Origin: Luzula sylvatica
Lineage: Eukaryota; Streptophyta; Magnoliopsida; Poales; Juncaceae
Direction: 5' to 3'
NCBI GenBank assembly: GCA_946800325.1
Contig: OX326959.1
Location: 14,104,862 to 14,168,861 of the forward strand
DNA: 64,000 bases
Shown: positions 47,652 to 58,500 of the stretch, piece after piece
Numbering within the stretch: the stretch's first letter is position 1
How the letters are laid out: every line of letters starts with the position of its first letter
Program-made: the position numbers and the translations under genes
The notes under the pieces: model-generated
What the model was told of the DNA's origin: nothing
Databases searched by the model: none
The model's input: the letters and a program-made list of their open reading frames with translations, nothing else

Positions 47652-47791
47652 ACCAATGGTGCCTTGGTCTAGTGGTAAATTGTTTAACACAAGATACTAA
47701 AGATCAAGAGTTCAAGCCTCATTGGTATTACAAATAAAAAAATGAAACCAATAATATCCATGTTTCATGAATTATGTTTCACTTCAAAAAA
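47652..47791 (+). mobile_element. tRNA-derived SINE with 15-bp target duplication
   Basis: A 140-bp element flanked by the perfect 15-bp repeat AATAAATTAAGAGCC (47637-47651 and 47792-47806). It has an internal RNA polymerase III promoter: A box TGGTCTAGTGG at 47665-47675 and B box GTTCAAGCC at 47710-47718, about 35 bases apart. The 3' end is A-rich. It lacks a full cloverleaf, so it is not a tRNA gene. Confidence 0.92.
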
Positions 47792-47806
47792 AATAAATTA
47801 AGAGCC

Positions 47807-49568
47807 GCAAGAACATGTTTCTTGCTCTAGGTTCCTTTCAAGAAAAAAAAATAGATGAAAGAAGATCCTTTAGTCAGTTTTTTTTATCAATATCCATCAT
47901 AGACTTTAGGGATGTAAATATTCGATCGAACCATAATCATATATGCAAATTTTTTTGTATCCGAATAAAAATATTTGTCTCCGAACATTGTATATTGATA
48001 AAAAAATTCATATGCGGATAATATGTTATTCGGATACTACAAATTCGGATATCCATATTAGAATATTGACATATTCAAATATTGATATTATTCATATATG
48101 TATAATCATATTTTGTTATTTCTTTTATCAGTGATACTTAAATATCTTGAAGAAAAAAATTCTTATTATATCCAACGACATGGGTGGTAATAATTTTTGT
48201 AATTTTATAAAGTAATATTTACGATAAAAATTAGCATTTGCAATGAGATTTTGCATTTTTCTCATTGTTATTGTTTTCAATAAATAATATAATTAGAATA
48301 TAATAACCGTATCAATAAACAAAAATAATTTGTATTTGTATTTTTATCTGATAATATCCGAGGTATTCATATCCGTATAATATCAAAAACCAAATCAATA
48401 CGGATACATGACCGGTCCTATGTTTTCGGGGGTCTTAGGCTAATTATAAGACGGGGCTTGATATATAAAACGATATCTTTTTTTTTCAATTGCGATGAAA
48501 GTTGTGTGTCTAATTGAGAAAAATCGATCAAGTTTGTGAGAGAAAGAGTGAGTTTGGGCTTTGTTTATTATTGAGTTTGTTATAATTATTATGCATATAT
48601 ATACATAGGAAAAAAATTGGGAGTTTTTTATTTTAGGGGGTTTTAGGCTTAGGCCTTCTGGCCTATACCCCAGGGCGGGGCTTGTGGATACTATTCGTAT
48701 TGGTGTATGTATCTCAAAAAAATGAAACAAATACTGGTACAATAGGATCATTATTGTAGCTTATCCACTCCGTTTACCCCCCTACGCCCCTAGTATGGGT
48801 GACTAAGATTTTTTTTTTTTTTTTTTTTTGGTGTGTTTATTCGAGTTTGTTTGAATTTTTATAAGAATAATTCGGGAGCCTATATAAATAAGAGCTCATA
48901 TAAATTATAATCCAAATTACCCTAATAATTCATTACATGAATCCATATCGAGTGCATTAACATTTTTTCTATATTTCTTTAAAATTATCGTTTAAAAGTT
49001 TTAATTTTGTTTAGTTATATTTTTTTGGATTGCGAATGTCTAGTGAACTTGTGTTCACTGGCTAACAAGTGGGCTCACTATTTTTTTTTATGTCAAGTAG
49101 TTGGAATTTAGTTTATGTTCAATGAATCTCAGTAAGATTTTAATTTGGTAATTATTTATTATGGAAATACAAATGAAATGAATTAAATTTGAAATTTTAC
49201 AAGTTTTCTAACTAATATCCAATGAACCGAACTATTCAAAACTTTAACGAACCGAAATCGAACAAATGAAAAAGTGTTCGAACATTGTAACGAACCAAAC
49301 ATGTTTCAATAAGTTTTCAAACCGAACTCGAACATGATTTGGTTCGTTCGAGTTCGTTAACACCCCTAGACATATCATGATTAGAAAATGTATCTTAACA
49401 TCATATTAATATATTTTTGCTTATATCATTCTCGCACTTAAAATAAACAATATAATATATAAAAAATACACTCTATTACAAAAATGAATCTTTACATAAA
49501 GATATAATCTTGATTAACAAATAACAACACATCGAAAAGCAACAATGTTAATCATTTCAAACTTTGAT
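47807..49568. other. AT-rich spacer with repeat fragments
   Basis: No gene is seen. 47910-48410 has scattered CGGATA/TATCCG units like a decayed relative of the GGATACG repeat. 48415-48690 has an inverted GGGGTCTTAGGC / GGGGTTTTAGGC pair ending in GCCC runs. 49200-49370 carries TTCGTTCGAGTTCG-type repeats ending GTTAACACCCC, resembling a transposon end. Confidence 0.4.
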
Positions 49569-52362
49569 CTAAAAAGGCGAGTAAGTAAGCTCGTAAGCAC
49601 CGGGCACATCATGCAAAGGATGCCCCTTCTCATTCCGCTCCATAATTTTTCTAGCCAAAGTCACTTGTTTTCCCACCACAAACACAAACGCCTTTCCCAC
49701 TCCTCCCGCTCCTCGCGCGGTCCTCCCGACTCTACGCACGTACTCGCTCGGCTCACGTGGGAAATCGAACAAAACCACGTGATCCACATTCGCAAAATCT
49801 ATTCCTCTCGACGCCCTATTTTGCCAAAACCATAATTAAACAAAGGGAAATTTTTATAAAATATATTTCGTGGTGTTACCTATCTGTGCAAATGAGGAAC
49901 ATCGATTCGGCCGATTGGTCCTTGAGAAATTCCGTCATGTTCGCCTTACACATGTCTTGCGTTATTGCTGAATGGAATGGAAGAACCCTTATTTGCGCTT
50001 CTTTTCTGTCTAGTCTTCTCAATGCGTTCTCAACTTTTCTACACGACTCGATCTACACATTTAAAAGTTTTTAAACAAACTTGTCACGAAATTACTTTCA
50101 TAGAGAGAGAAAGAGAGAGACCTTGTTGCAAAATATAATAGTCTTAGGAACGGGTTCTTTTTGAACAAGACTTAAAAGAGAATCTCTCTTATTATCAAAA
50201 GCCGTCTCGGATGTCCTCTCCTCGTCTTCGTTCCCACTACAATCCACCAAAATCTAAAATACAAAAATTTAGTAAAATATCATAAAATTCCAAGATTTTT
50301 TTTTTTACCTCTTCGAGACCAGGACTGGTACGGTGCATACCAGGACCCATAACCGCTTCGCAATCAGGAAAAACACCAACGACTTTATTGTATATATCCA
50401 AAGGAAGCGTAGCGGTGACGAAAAGATATTGTACCGACAAAGCCGCCGTGTCGATCACGATCTGTACCACCTCTTCGAATCCTTCTTGTCCATACAATAT
50501 GTCCACCTCATCCAACACAACACTGCAAAAATAAAATTAAAAATTAACACATTATATCAAATTCTTGTGATAGAAAATGGGGAATTAAGTAAGTTAGTAC
50601 CATTTAAGATCAGATAATTTAACAAATCCTTCTTGAAATAAATAAAGAAAGCGGCCAGGTGTCGCGATGAGAACGTCGATTCCTTCTTTAAGAATATCCA
50701 ATTGGGTTTTTTGCTTAAAACCCCCCGTTGCGACCATCGATCGAAACGGTACGCCCGATCTCGATATGGATCTACAATTACTCAACACCTGCATTGTAAT
50801 TCTTCGAATTGTGAGGCACCAAATTGGAAATATTGGAATTGTTAGAGAGAGAGAGAGGGACCTGAGAGGCGAGTTCGGCGGTAGGAGTGAGAATGATGAG
50901 TTTAGGACAATGAGGTGAAGATTTAGCGCGGTTTAGAGCTTCGTCTTGTCTTAAACCCTGAATAAGAGGAGCGAGATACGCGAGGGTTTTTCCTGACCCG
51001 CTTTGGTCGGCGATTATGCAGCTCTTTCCTTCTAATACCGACCCGAATGCCATTGCCTACATTTTATCACATTTACTCTTGATTAATTACTAATTTACCC
51101 CTCAAAATAAAAAGGGTATTTTTCTGACCTGAATATGGGAGGGACGAACGAACGAGAGACTCTTCAGAGCATCTATCATGTCATCGGCACAACCAATATC
51201 CTTGAAGGATTTTTTGCTGTAAAACCCAAAACCTTTAGCGAATTTTTTTCGTTGCGGAGACTTGTAATCGAAATAATCATCGGGAGAAACGTCTCCCCAC
51301 CCCCTCTTGGGAGAATCGTCGTTCTTTGAAAGTTTCGATTCGAATAAATCGTTCTTTGGTTTTGCAAAATTATCCTCGTCGTCGTTGAGAATATCCTTGG
51401 ATTCTTCTTTCTTGATAAATTTGGAATTACTCGTTTTTTCGCGAATCTCACGGGTTTCGAATTTATTGGTATTATTCGTACGTTTCTCCTTTTTGAGTTG
51501 AAATGATTTATTAATCAAAGATTTCGCCTCTTGAGATAATTCATTTAATGGGATGCCTGAATTTCTCGTAGGTTTCTCCTTTTTGAGTTGAGATGATTTG
51601 TTGATCGAAGAATTAACCTTTTGAGACGATTCATTTAATGGGATGCTTGAATTATTCGTAAGTTTCTTCTTTATGAGCTGAGACGATTTATCATTAATCG
51701 AAGATTTATCCTTTTGAGATGATTCGTTCAATGGGGCACTCAAATTGCTCGTAGATTTCTCATTTTGAGATGATTCATTTAATGGGGCACTCGAATTGCT
51801 CATATATTTCTCATTTTCTAGCTGAGATGATTTACTTATTAAAGGTTTCACCTTTTGAGATGATTCATTTAACGGTGCACTCGAATTGCTCGTAGGTTCC
51901 TCCTTTTTGAGTTGAGACGATTTATAAATCAATGATTTCACCTTTTCAGCCTTTAGTCTCCCAAAACCCGCAACTACAGACTTGTGACTTGTATCCTCCG
52001 ATCCTGCGAAACCAATAAGGATTTCAAATAAAGTGATTTGGTCTGAATTTTGGTATCATAAGTAAGTAGTCTAAAATTATACCTTTATTTTGGTCAAGGT
52101 TCTGAAATGAGAGAACGTGGCTAGGAGGAATGGGATTATCATCACCATCGTCGGCTCCGCCCCACACGATGACTTTCTCGCCAGTCTCTTTATCAATTAA
52201 CCGGTACGCTCCAGGGTTCGACATTGCCTGCTTCTCGTACCGGCCATCGCTGACTCGACCTTTCTCCGCCCTGACCGAACCGGCAAAAGCCTGGGTTCTT
52301 CTTCCTCTTGAGAGTTCATCCCGTAAGATAAAACTGTACTGATATGGGATTCTCAATAGCAT
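49569..52362 (-). CDS. RH50: DEAD-box ATP-dependent RNA helicase, RH50-like (plastid)
   Basis: Eight exons on the minus strand: 52083-52362, 51129-52003, 50862-51056, 50601-50788, 50309-50522, 50122-50253, 49880-50052 and 49569-49815. All junctions are GT-AG and in phase, giving 767 residues. The N-terminus is a plausible plastid transit region. The core has motif I GSGKT (405-409), [15 protein letters not shown] (493-496), motif II as DEVD (517-520), motif III TAT (549-551), and motif VI in [11 protein letters not shown] (711-721). The DEVD variant, the K-G-H-P-L-H-D-V-P end and the overall layout match Arabidopsis RH50, which acts in plastid ribosomal RNA processing. Unusual: residues about 121-275 in exon 2 are a tandem protein repeat. 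Confidence 0.93.
51480..51925 (-). repeat. Coding minisatellite in RH50-like exon 2
   Basis: Within exon 2 the protein repeats a unit of about 30 residues centred on PLNESSQ. Five cores start at residues 137, 167, 184, 215 and 245; each is preceded by a KSSQLKKEK(P)T-like stretch except the third, which is a shortened 17-residue spacing. Spacings are mostly 30-31 codons, so the DNA unit is about 90 bp and frame is kept. The segment is Ser/Asn/Lys-rich and probably disordered, in the linker before the helicase core. Confidence 0.9.
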
Positions 52363-52700
52363 CTCCTCCTCGCTAATTGGTAATGGCGTTGGAGGTGGAA
52401 GAGAGTGTAGTTTTTTTTTTATGGGTTTGGATAAGAGAGGCGAGTTCGTAATGGTGGGTTTTGTTAAACCCAGACAACAACATACTGTGACTTTATCGAC
52501 CTAGGAAAGCCATTTTTAGATGGCCCATTATACTTGGGCTTTTAGGCCCAATATTTAGCAGCCGAAGAGGGATTTTTTCGGATAGCAACACCAAGGGTGT
52601 GCGTGCCAACCGTAAGAACGCGACACGTGATAATTTTTTTTTTTTTTTAACTTTGATTGTATTTGTGCATTTCAAACAAACGCCGCAAAAAAATGTATAA
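52363..52700 (-). promoter_or_regulatory. RH50-like gene promoter with three GGCCCA/TGGGCY motifs
   Basis: GGCCCA at 52522-52527, TGGGCT at 52535-52540 and GGCCCA at 52545-52550 lie about 160-190 bp upstream of the start codon. TGGGCY is the plant site II motif bound by TCP factors in promoters of ribosomal, mitochondrial and other growth-linked genes. No TATA box is obvious. Confidence 0.55.
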
Positions 52701-52921
52701 ATTATTATACAAAAAAAAAATATACTAATATCGGAAATATTTTTTTATACAAAATGTCATTATTGTAAACAAAAACATCTTAAAATGTGTATCATACATA
52801 ATAAATATATATCATACATATAAAACAATATAACATGATGGCACATCTATAAATATATAACAAATAAATGTATATCATACATGTAAAAAAATATAACATG
52901 TATTGTATTTAAAAATGTATT

Positions 52922-53427
52922 CATCTATGTTGCACTGATGCGGATACGAGTATTGTATTGCATACGATGCAGATACGACGATATGATAATTTTCAAAAAA
53001 CTTGGGATACGAGTACGACTATATAATTATATTATTATTTTAATATATTTATTTTATATAAAATAACATAATAATATTTTTATATTCAATATCGTGATAA
53101 TACAAGTATCATGAAAATATCATAAATTTATTCTAGATGTATCGTGGAGCTAATTTTAGAAGTATCCTGGAAGTATTCTAGAAGTGTCTGATATATTTAC
53201 GTATCAAAATATTACGGGCCGAAATATATAATAGACCGAAGTATCTTGAAAAAAAGATGCTACCAAATACCAGAAGTATCATGACGTATCCTGAAGTATC
53301 CGAGCTGTATTAGAAAAATTAAAATAATCGGATACTCCACGTGGGGTATCCGACCTGTATCGTAACTATATTGTATCCGATACCCGTATTCCGAGAATTA
53401 TTTGCATTGTTGAAGTATCCACGTAAA
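52922..53427 (+). repeat. GGATACG-rich dispersed repeat, copy 2
   Basis: It starts TCTATGTTGCAC and ends GTATCCACGTAA. It matches copy 1 (23583-24113, opposite strand) along its length: the end clusters of GATACG, an AT-rich stretch, an AGTATCAT-containing middle and a GGGCCGAAATATATAAT-like stretch. It is more diverged than would be expected for a recent copy. Confidence 0.75.
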
Positions 53428-53968
53428 TATTATTACTAATTAAAATATGCATGAATTGATAAAACATCCTTAAATGTATATCACACATAAAAATATGTCA
53501 TCATTTGAAAATGTAAAACATACATTTTAAAGGTATAATATTCATTTTAAATGTACATATAAAGAATGTATAACACACATCTAAGAAATGTGATATATCC
53601 AAAAAAGAAAATACAAATCTGGACGAGGGACTACGTCCGTTTTGAGGTACGTGTGGAATGCACAAAATATGATTACAATTTGTCGGACCGTTCGATTAAC
53701 CGAGAGAAAAAAATGTGCAAAATTATATGTAAACATAAATACTTGCTATAATTTTCAAGAGATGTTTGATAACTGTTGTCGTTTTAAATTTGTCGGGAAC
53801 AAAGAAATATCACAGTTATCGAATGGTAGATGAATCTAGTGTCCTAGTTAGATTCATTGCCAGAAATAACTATTCTTAAACTCCGATACATACTTATAGT
53901 TTACAAGAAAACCCTTCATAAATTACAAATCCTCTCACCACCATTACCAAACACATTCGAAAGTTTTC
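53428..53968. other. AT-rich spacer and LHCB2 3' flank
   Basis: Nothing recognised apart from the probable 3' UTR of the LHCB2 gene in the last about 130 bp. Confidence 0.4.
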
Positions 53969-55051
53969 TCACTTGCCGGGCACGAAGTTGGTGGCGAAGG
54001 CCCACGCATTGTTGGCGGTAGGATCAGCAATGTGGTCTGCCAAGTTCTCAATAGGTCCTTTACCGGTCACAATTGCCTGAACGAAAAATCCGAACATAGA
54101 AAACATAGCGAGACGTCCATTCTTCAACTCCTTCACTTTCAACTCTGCGAATGCCTCTGGGTCATCAGCCAAACCGAGTGGGTCGAAGGACCCACCGGGA
54201 TATACCTTGTCGAGACCCTCGCCAAGGGGACCACCACCAACACGGTAACCCTCAACGAAGCCCATGAGCACGACCTGAAAAGCCCAGATAGCGAGGATGC
54301 TTTGTGCGTGGACCAAATTTGGGTTTCCTAGATAGTCGAGACCTCCTTCAGAGAAGATCTGAGCACCAGCCTTGAACCACACGGCTTCACCGAATGTGAC
54401 TCCATTTTTCGAGAGGAGTTCAGGGAACACACAACCGAGGGCACCCAACATGGCCCACCTGGAGTGGATTACTTCAAGCTCCCTATTGCGAGCAAAGGTC
54501 TCTGGATCGGCAGATAGCCCAGCGGTGTCCCAGCCGTAGTCTCCTGGGAACTCCCCGGTTAGGTAAGACGGTGTCTGCTCTGAAAATGGACCGAGGTACT
54601 TGGGTCTGTCAGCGCCGTACCTATGGAAGCATAAACAGTGCATGTTAGAGGCACATTAGATCTCAATTATTCAATTCTTTTTAAAGTAATACATAAATAT
54701 GCAATCATTGTATCTATGTTAATTAAATTTGTTTAGTTTCAGTATTTTTATAAAAATATGCACGCGGTTATTCTCTAACTTAATCAGAGATACAAACTTT
54801 GTTAATTTTACTTTCTTGATCGATCTTGAAATATTGATATAAACATGAAACATGAATTAAACTTTTTTTGTAACGTATCCCAACAATGTTATATACCAGA
54901 TGCTTTGAGGAGTGCTTTTGACAGTGCGGCGCATGACAACGGTCATGCGTTGTCTACCATACGAACCAATTCTGCGCGAGAACTCGTTTGACTTGTTGCT
55001 GATCCTATTTTGGCCTAAAATTGCTGATTTTTGGAAAGTTGAAGTTGCCAT
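53969..55051 (-). CDS. LHCB2: Chlorophyll a/b-binding protein of LHCII, type II (LHCB2)
   Basis: Two exons on the minus strand, 54897-55051 and 53969-54620, with a 276-bp GT-AG intron splitting a Trp codon, as in type II Cab genes. The product is 268 residues. A Ser/Arg-rich plastid transit peptide (start [12 protein letters not shown]) is followed by the mature N-terminus [14 protein letters not shown], where the Thr is the state-transition phosphosite of LHCB2. Then come three membrane helices with the chlorophyll-binding [16 protein letters not shown] and [21 protein letters not shown] repeats, and the end NFVPGK. It binds chlorophylls and carotenoids in the major photosystem II antenna. 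Unusual relative to typical LHCB2: YGADRPKYL instead of YGPDRPKYL, and four extra residues (MTVV) before MRRTVKS. The start ATG at 55051 was chosen because MATS is the family start. Confidence 0.96.
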
Positions 55052-55260
55052 TATTCCACTCAAAATAGAAAGACTGAAAATGATTAATGTGGAGGAAAAG
55101 AGAAATGAGTGCGGATGGAGGAAGAAGAGAGATGAGAGTGATTTTTATAAGAGTGAGAAAGAGGCAAAAATATAGTGGCTGAGGATATTGCCACGTTTGC
55201 TGGCTCCTCATTGGCTATTGTGCTTTCCTTCATATCCTATCCTCAAGATTGATTTTGTAT
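55052..55260 (-). promoter_or_regulatory. LHCB2 promoter
   Basis: On the minus strand, TTATAAAA (55143-55150) is a TATA box about 95 bp from the start codon. Further up are AACGTGGC (ACGT core, about 55190-55197), CCAAT (about 55210-55215) and GGATAGGATA (GATA motifs, about 55233-55242). This set and order is typical of light-regulated Lhcb promoters. Confidence 0.7.
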
Positions 55261-55584
55261 TGCTCCTCTCCATAGTACACGGGCCCATTTCTTGCATCAA
55301 AATCACGAATTCATGATCTTAAAAGAATCCGGAAATAGAAGTTGTTTCTCTGCTCCTAAAACCCTTCACTTTCTCCATGTGTTTTTTTTTTTTGGAGAAG
55401 AGCCCATGGGCTTATATTTAAAATTTTAAAGGTTTATATTACAAGCTCTTTAAAATAAAACTCAAACTAGAAAACTGGAAAAGATACGAGAGTAAGAAAG
55501 GAACAAAAAGAAAATCCTAATGGCCAGATTTCAACTATCAGCTAGATGCGTCGTCACACCAGTATGATAAGCTTGGCCTGATCC

Positions 55585-58500
55585 TTAATATGCCGAGAGA
55601 AGTCTCGGTGGTTGTATATCATCGTGATTGATGCTCAGTATTCGTGCCAGATTAGCAATGGCGTGAGCATCTGTATTCAGTGTTCGAGGTATATATCGGA
55701 AGGTTGGGTCTTTGAGCTGTCGCTTCCATAGGATACAATCCTGTGCATTTTGTATCGCCGTGATTGAAGATGGGTTGATCCTATTTGGGTCTGACGTTGA
55801 CTGCAGTATTATTGCAACCTCCTGGCTATCCGTGTGGAAGCAGCATGGGTTGTTTGGATGTGTGGTCGCCATGTATCTCATCGCTTCCAGTACGGCCATG
55901 AGTTCTCCTTGCAGGATTGAAAGCGGCGCCGAGATTGGGCGGCAGTGGGTGTGGATTATGTCTCCTGAGGGTGCATTAATGATAAAGGCAATACCTGCTT
56001 TACCACTAGGATCCGCAGAGAAGTCCGTGTACGCTTTGTACGTATTTGTCTTGTATTCAGCTTGTCCTGGCGGTATTATACCTGGACGGTGTGGGAGGAA
56101 TGGCAAAGCTTGGTTTCGGATGATTTGTCTCGACGCTTCTTCGATGATTTTAGCCGGGGATACAACTCTATTTTGGAATACGAGGACATTTCTAGCGCAC
56201 CAGATTTCCCACATAACAATTAGGAAATTGGGAAGTTGTGATGATGGGAGGTTTGTGAAAGTAAATTGGAGGAAAGCTAGCAGGCTGGTTGAGTTATCTG
56301 GTACGAGAATGGATGGATAGGCGATATTCCAGGATTGAGCTGCTCTCGGACACGTGAACAGTAGGTGTAATAAGGTTTCTGGGTAGGCATTGCAGATTCT
56401 GCATTGAGGCGAGACTGAGGATATGCGATAATTAAGCTTTGTGAGACAGGGGAGTCCATCGTTTATAACTCTCCATGTAAACAATTTAATGTTTGGGGAT
56501 AGGTGTTTCATTCTAGCGATGTGTTTACATAGCTTTAATTGTATCGAACTTGTATTGCTCAGAGGACCCTGTCGCTGATTAGCTATTCTAATTTGTTTGT
56601 ATCCTTCTTTTATGGTATAATTGCCATCATGTGCCCACGACCAGGTTAATCGATCCTCCAATTCTTGGTGTCTTAACGGGTTTGGGTTTTGGTGTACAAT
56701 TAAGGCAGCGTCCTGATTTGAGAATAGAGAGTTTAATGCATGTGCATTCCAGGTGTTCGATGTAATGTCGATGAGAGATCTCACTTTGAGTTCTATATCA
56801 TGATTGGTTGTTGGAATATAACCGTACCAGTTATCGAACCATGGGCTTGCCATCGCTTTACATTTGGATCCATTACCAAGTATCCACTTTGTGGAATGCT
56901 CGAAGAATGGCCGCAGGTTGAGAATGGCTTGCCAGAAATTGGAGACTTCGGCTTTCCTTCTCGAGTGCCATATCGTAGAGCGGTTTAGATATTTTAGCTT
57001 TACTTGTTGAATCCAAAGTGGTTCCTCCTCTGAGATGATCCGCCAGAGATTTTTTAGCAGAAAAGCTTCGTTAACTGCCTCTAGATCTCTTATGCCTAAT
57101 CCACCATTATCAATCGGTTGAGTAATTGTACTCCATGGTATCCATGCCATGTACCGCATTGTATCTTGTTTTCCTCCCCAGAAAAATTTCCGAATTATCA
57201 TTTCCATTTTATCTAGCACCGACCTTGGGATTTTTGATGTGGTCATATGAAAGTTAGGCATGGAAGTGAGGACTGATTTTATTAGGACCGTACGACCTGC
57301 CTGACTTAGCAGTTTCGATTTCCATCCTCCTAATTTTATTTGAAAATCTGTTATTAGGTGGCTATAGTTGTGGCTTCTTTTCTTTTCCTTTGTAATTCTA
57401 GCCCCGAGATAGGTTTCTTCTTCTGTAGCCTCATTGGCATTAAAGTACTGGAGGAGTTGTTCTTTGGTGTTGGGATCTGTGGCATTACTGAACCACATTT
57501 TTGTTTTCGTATGATTAATAGTCTGTCCGGATAGGTTGGCGTATTGTTGCAGTGTGTGTCTTATATAGGTTGCCTCGTTCATTGTGGCCTCACCATATAT
57601 AACGAGATCATCAGCGTATAGGGAGTGGGTAAAGAATGGTCCATGGTTTCCTAGTGAAATACCTTTTGTATATCCGGATTGAAGGTTGTGGTTTAATAAT
57701 CGAGAGAGTAGTTCGGTAGCCAGGATGAATAAGAACGGGGACATTGGGCATCCTTGCCTTAGTCCCCGCTGCGGATTAAAGAAACCGCGAGAGTTCTCGT
57801 TGTTCTGAATGGTGAAGCTTACTGAATTAATGCATTTTTGGACCCATTTTATAAATCGATCCGGGAATTCATAGATTTGAAGCATATCCGTTAGAAACGA
57901 CCACTCCATTTGGTCAAACGCTTTTCTTAGATCGAATTGGATAGCAAACGCTTTCTTTTTATATGAATTAAGGCCAAATGAGTGTATTACTTCACTATGG
58001 AGTATTATATTATCATGGAGGTATCGATTGGAGACGAATCCTGTTTGATTTAGCGATATCAAGTCTCCCATTATCGGCTTCATTTTTGTAACAAGTATCT
58101 TGGCAACCACTTTATAGATATAGTTACAGATCGCTATCGGTCGGAAATCAGAGGTGGTTGTTGGATTTTCCGTTTTGGGGATTAAACAAATTTTGGTGTG
58201 ACCGAATGAGTGGGGCGTCTGTAGAGAGGAGAAGAATTCTGAGACTGTTTTAATGATAGAGGTCCCCATACATTCCCAGTTAGAGAGGAAGAAGCGGGCA
58301 TGGATACCCTCTGGGCCTGGACTTTTGTCCGGGTGTATTTGTTTGACCGCATTAATGATTTCTTCATGAGTGGGCTGCGATTCAAGTTTTATTTTTTGGG
58401 CCGGCCCCAGTTTATTGATACTGACCAGGATTGCATCCGGTATTGTAGAGCGTATTGGGCTTGGGTTTGTCGAAGTGTAAAGCTTTTTGTAGGTAGATAT

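Noticed and set aside
47661..47732. A tRNA gene
   Set aside because: Only the A and B boxes are present; the stems do not form a full cloverleaf, and the exact 15-bp flanking duplication identifies a SINE.
54032..54331. A plus-strand frame opposite LHCB2
   Set aside because: It is a shadow of the strongly supported minus-strand LHCB2 exon.
55712..56320. A 202-codon plus-strand frame
   Set aside because: It is antisense to the RNase H part of LINE ORF2, with no family features.
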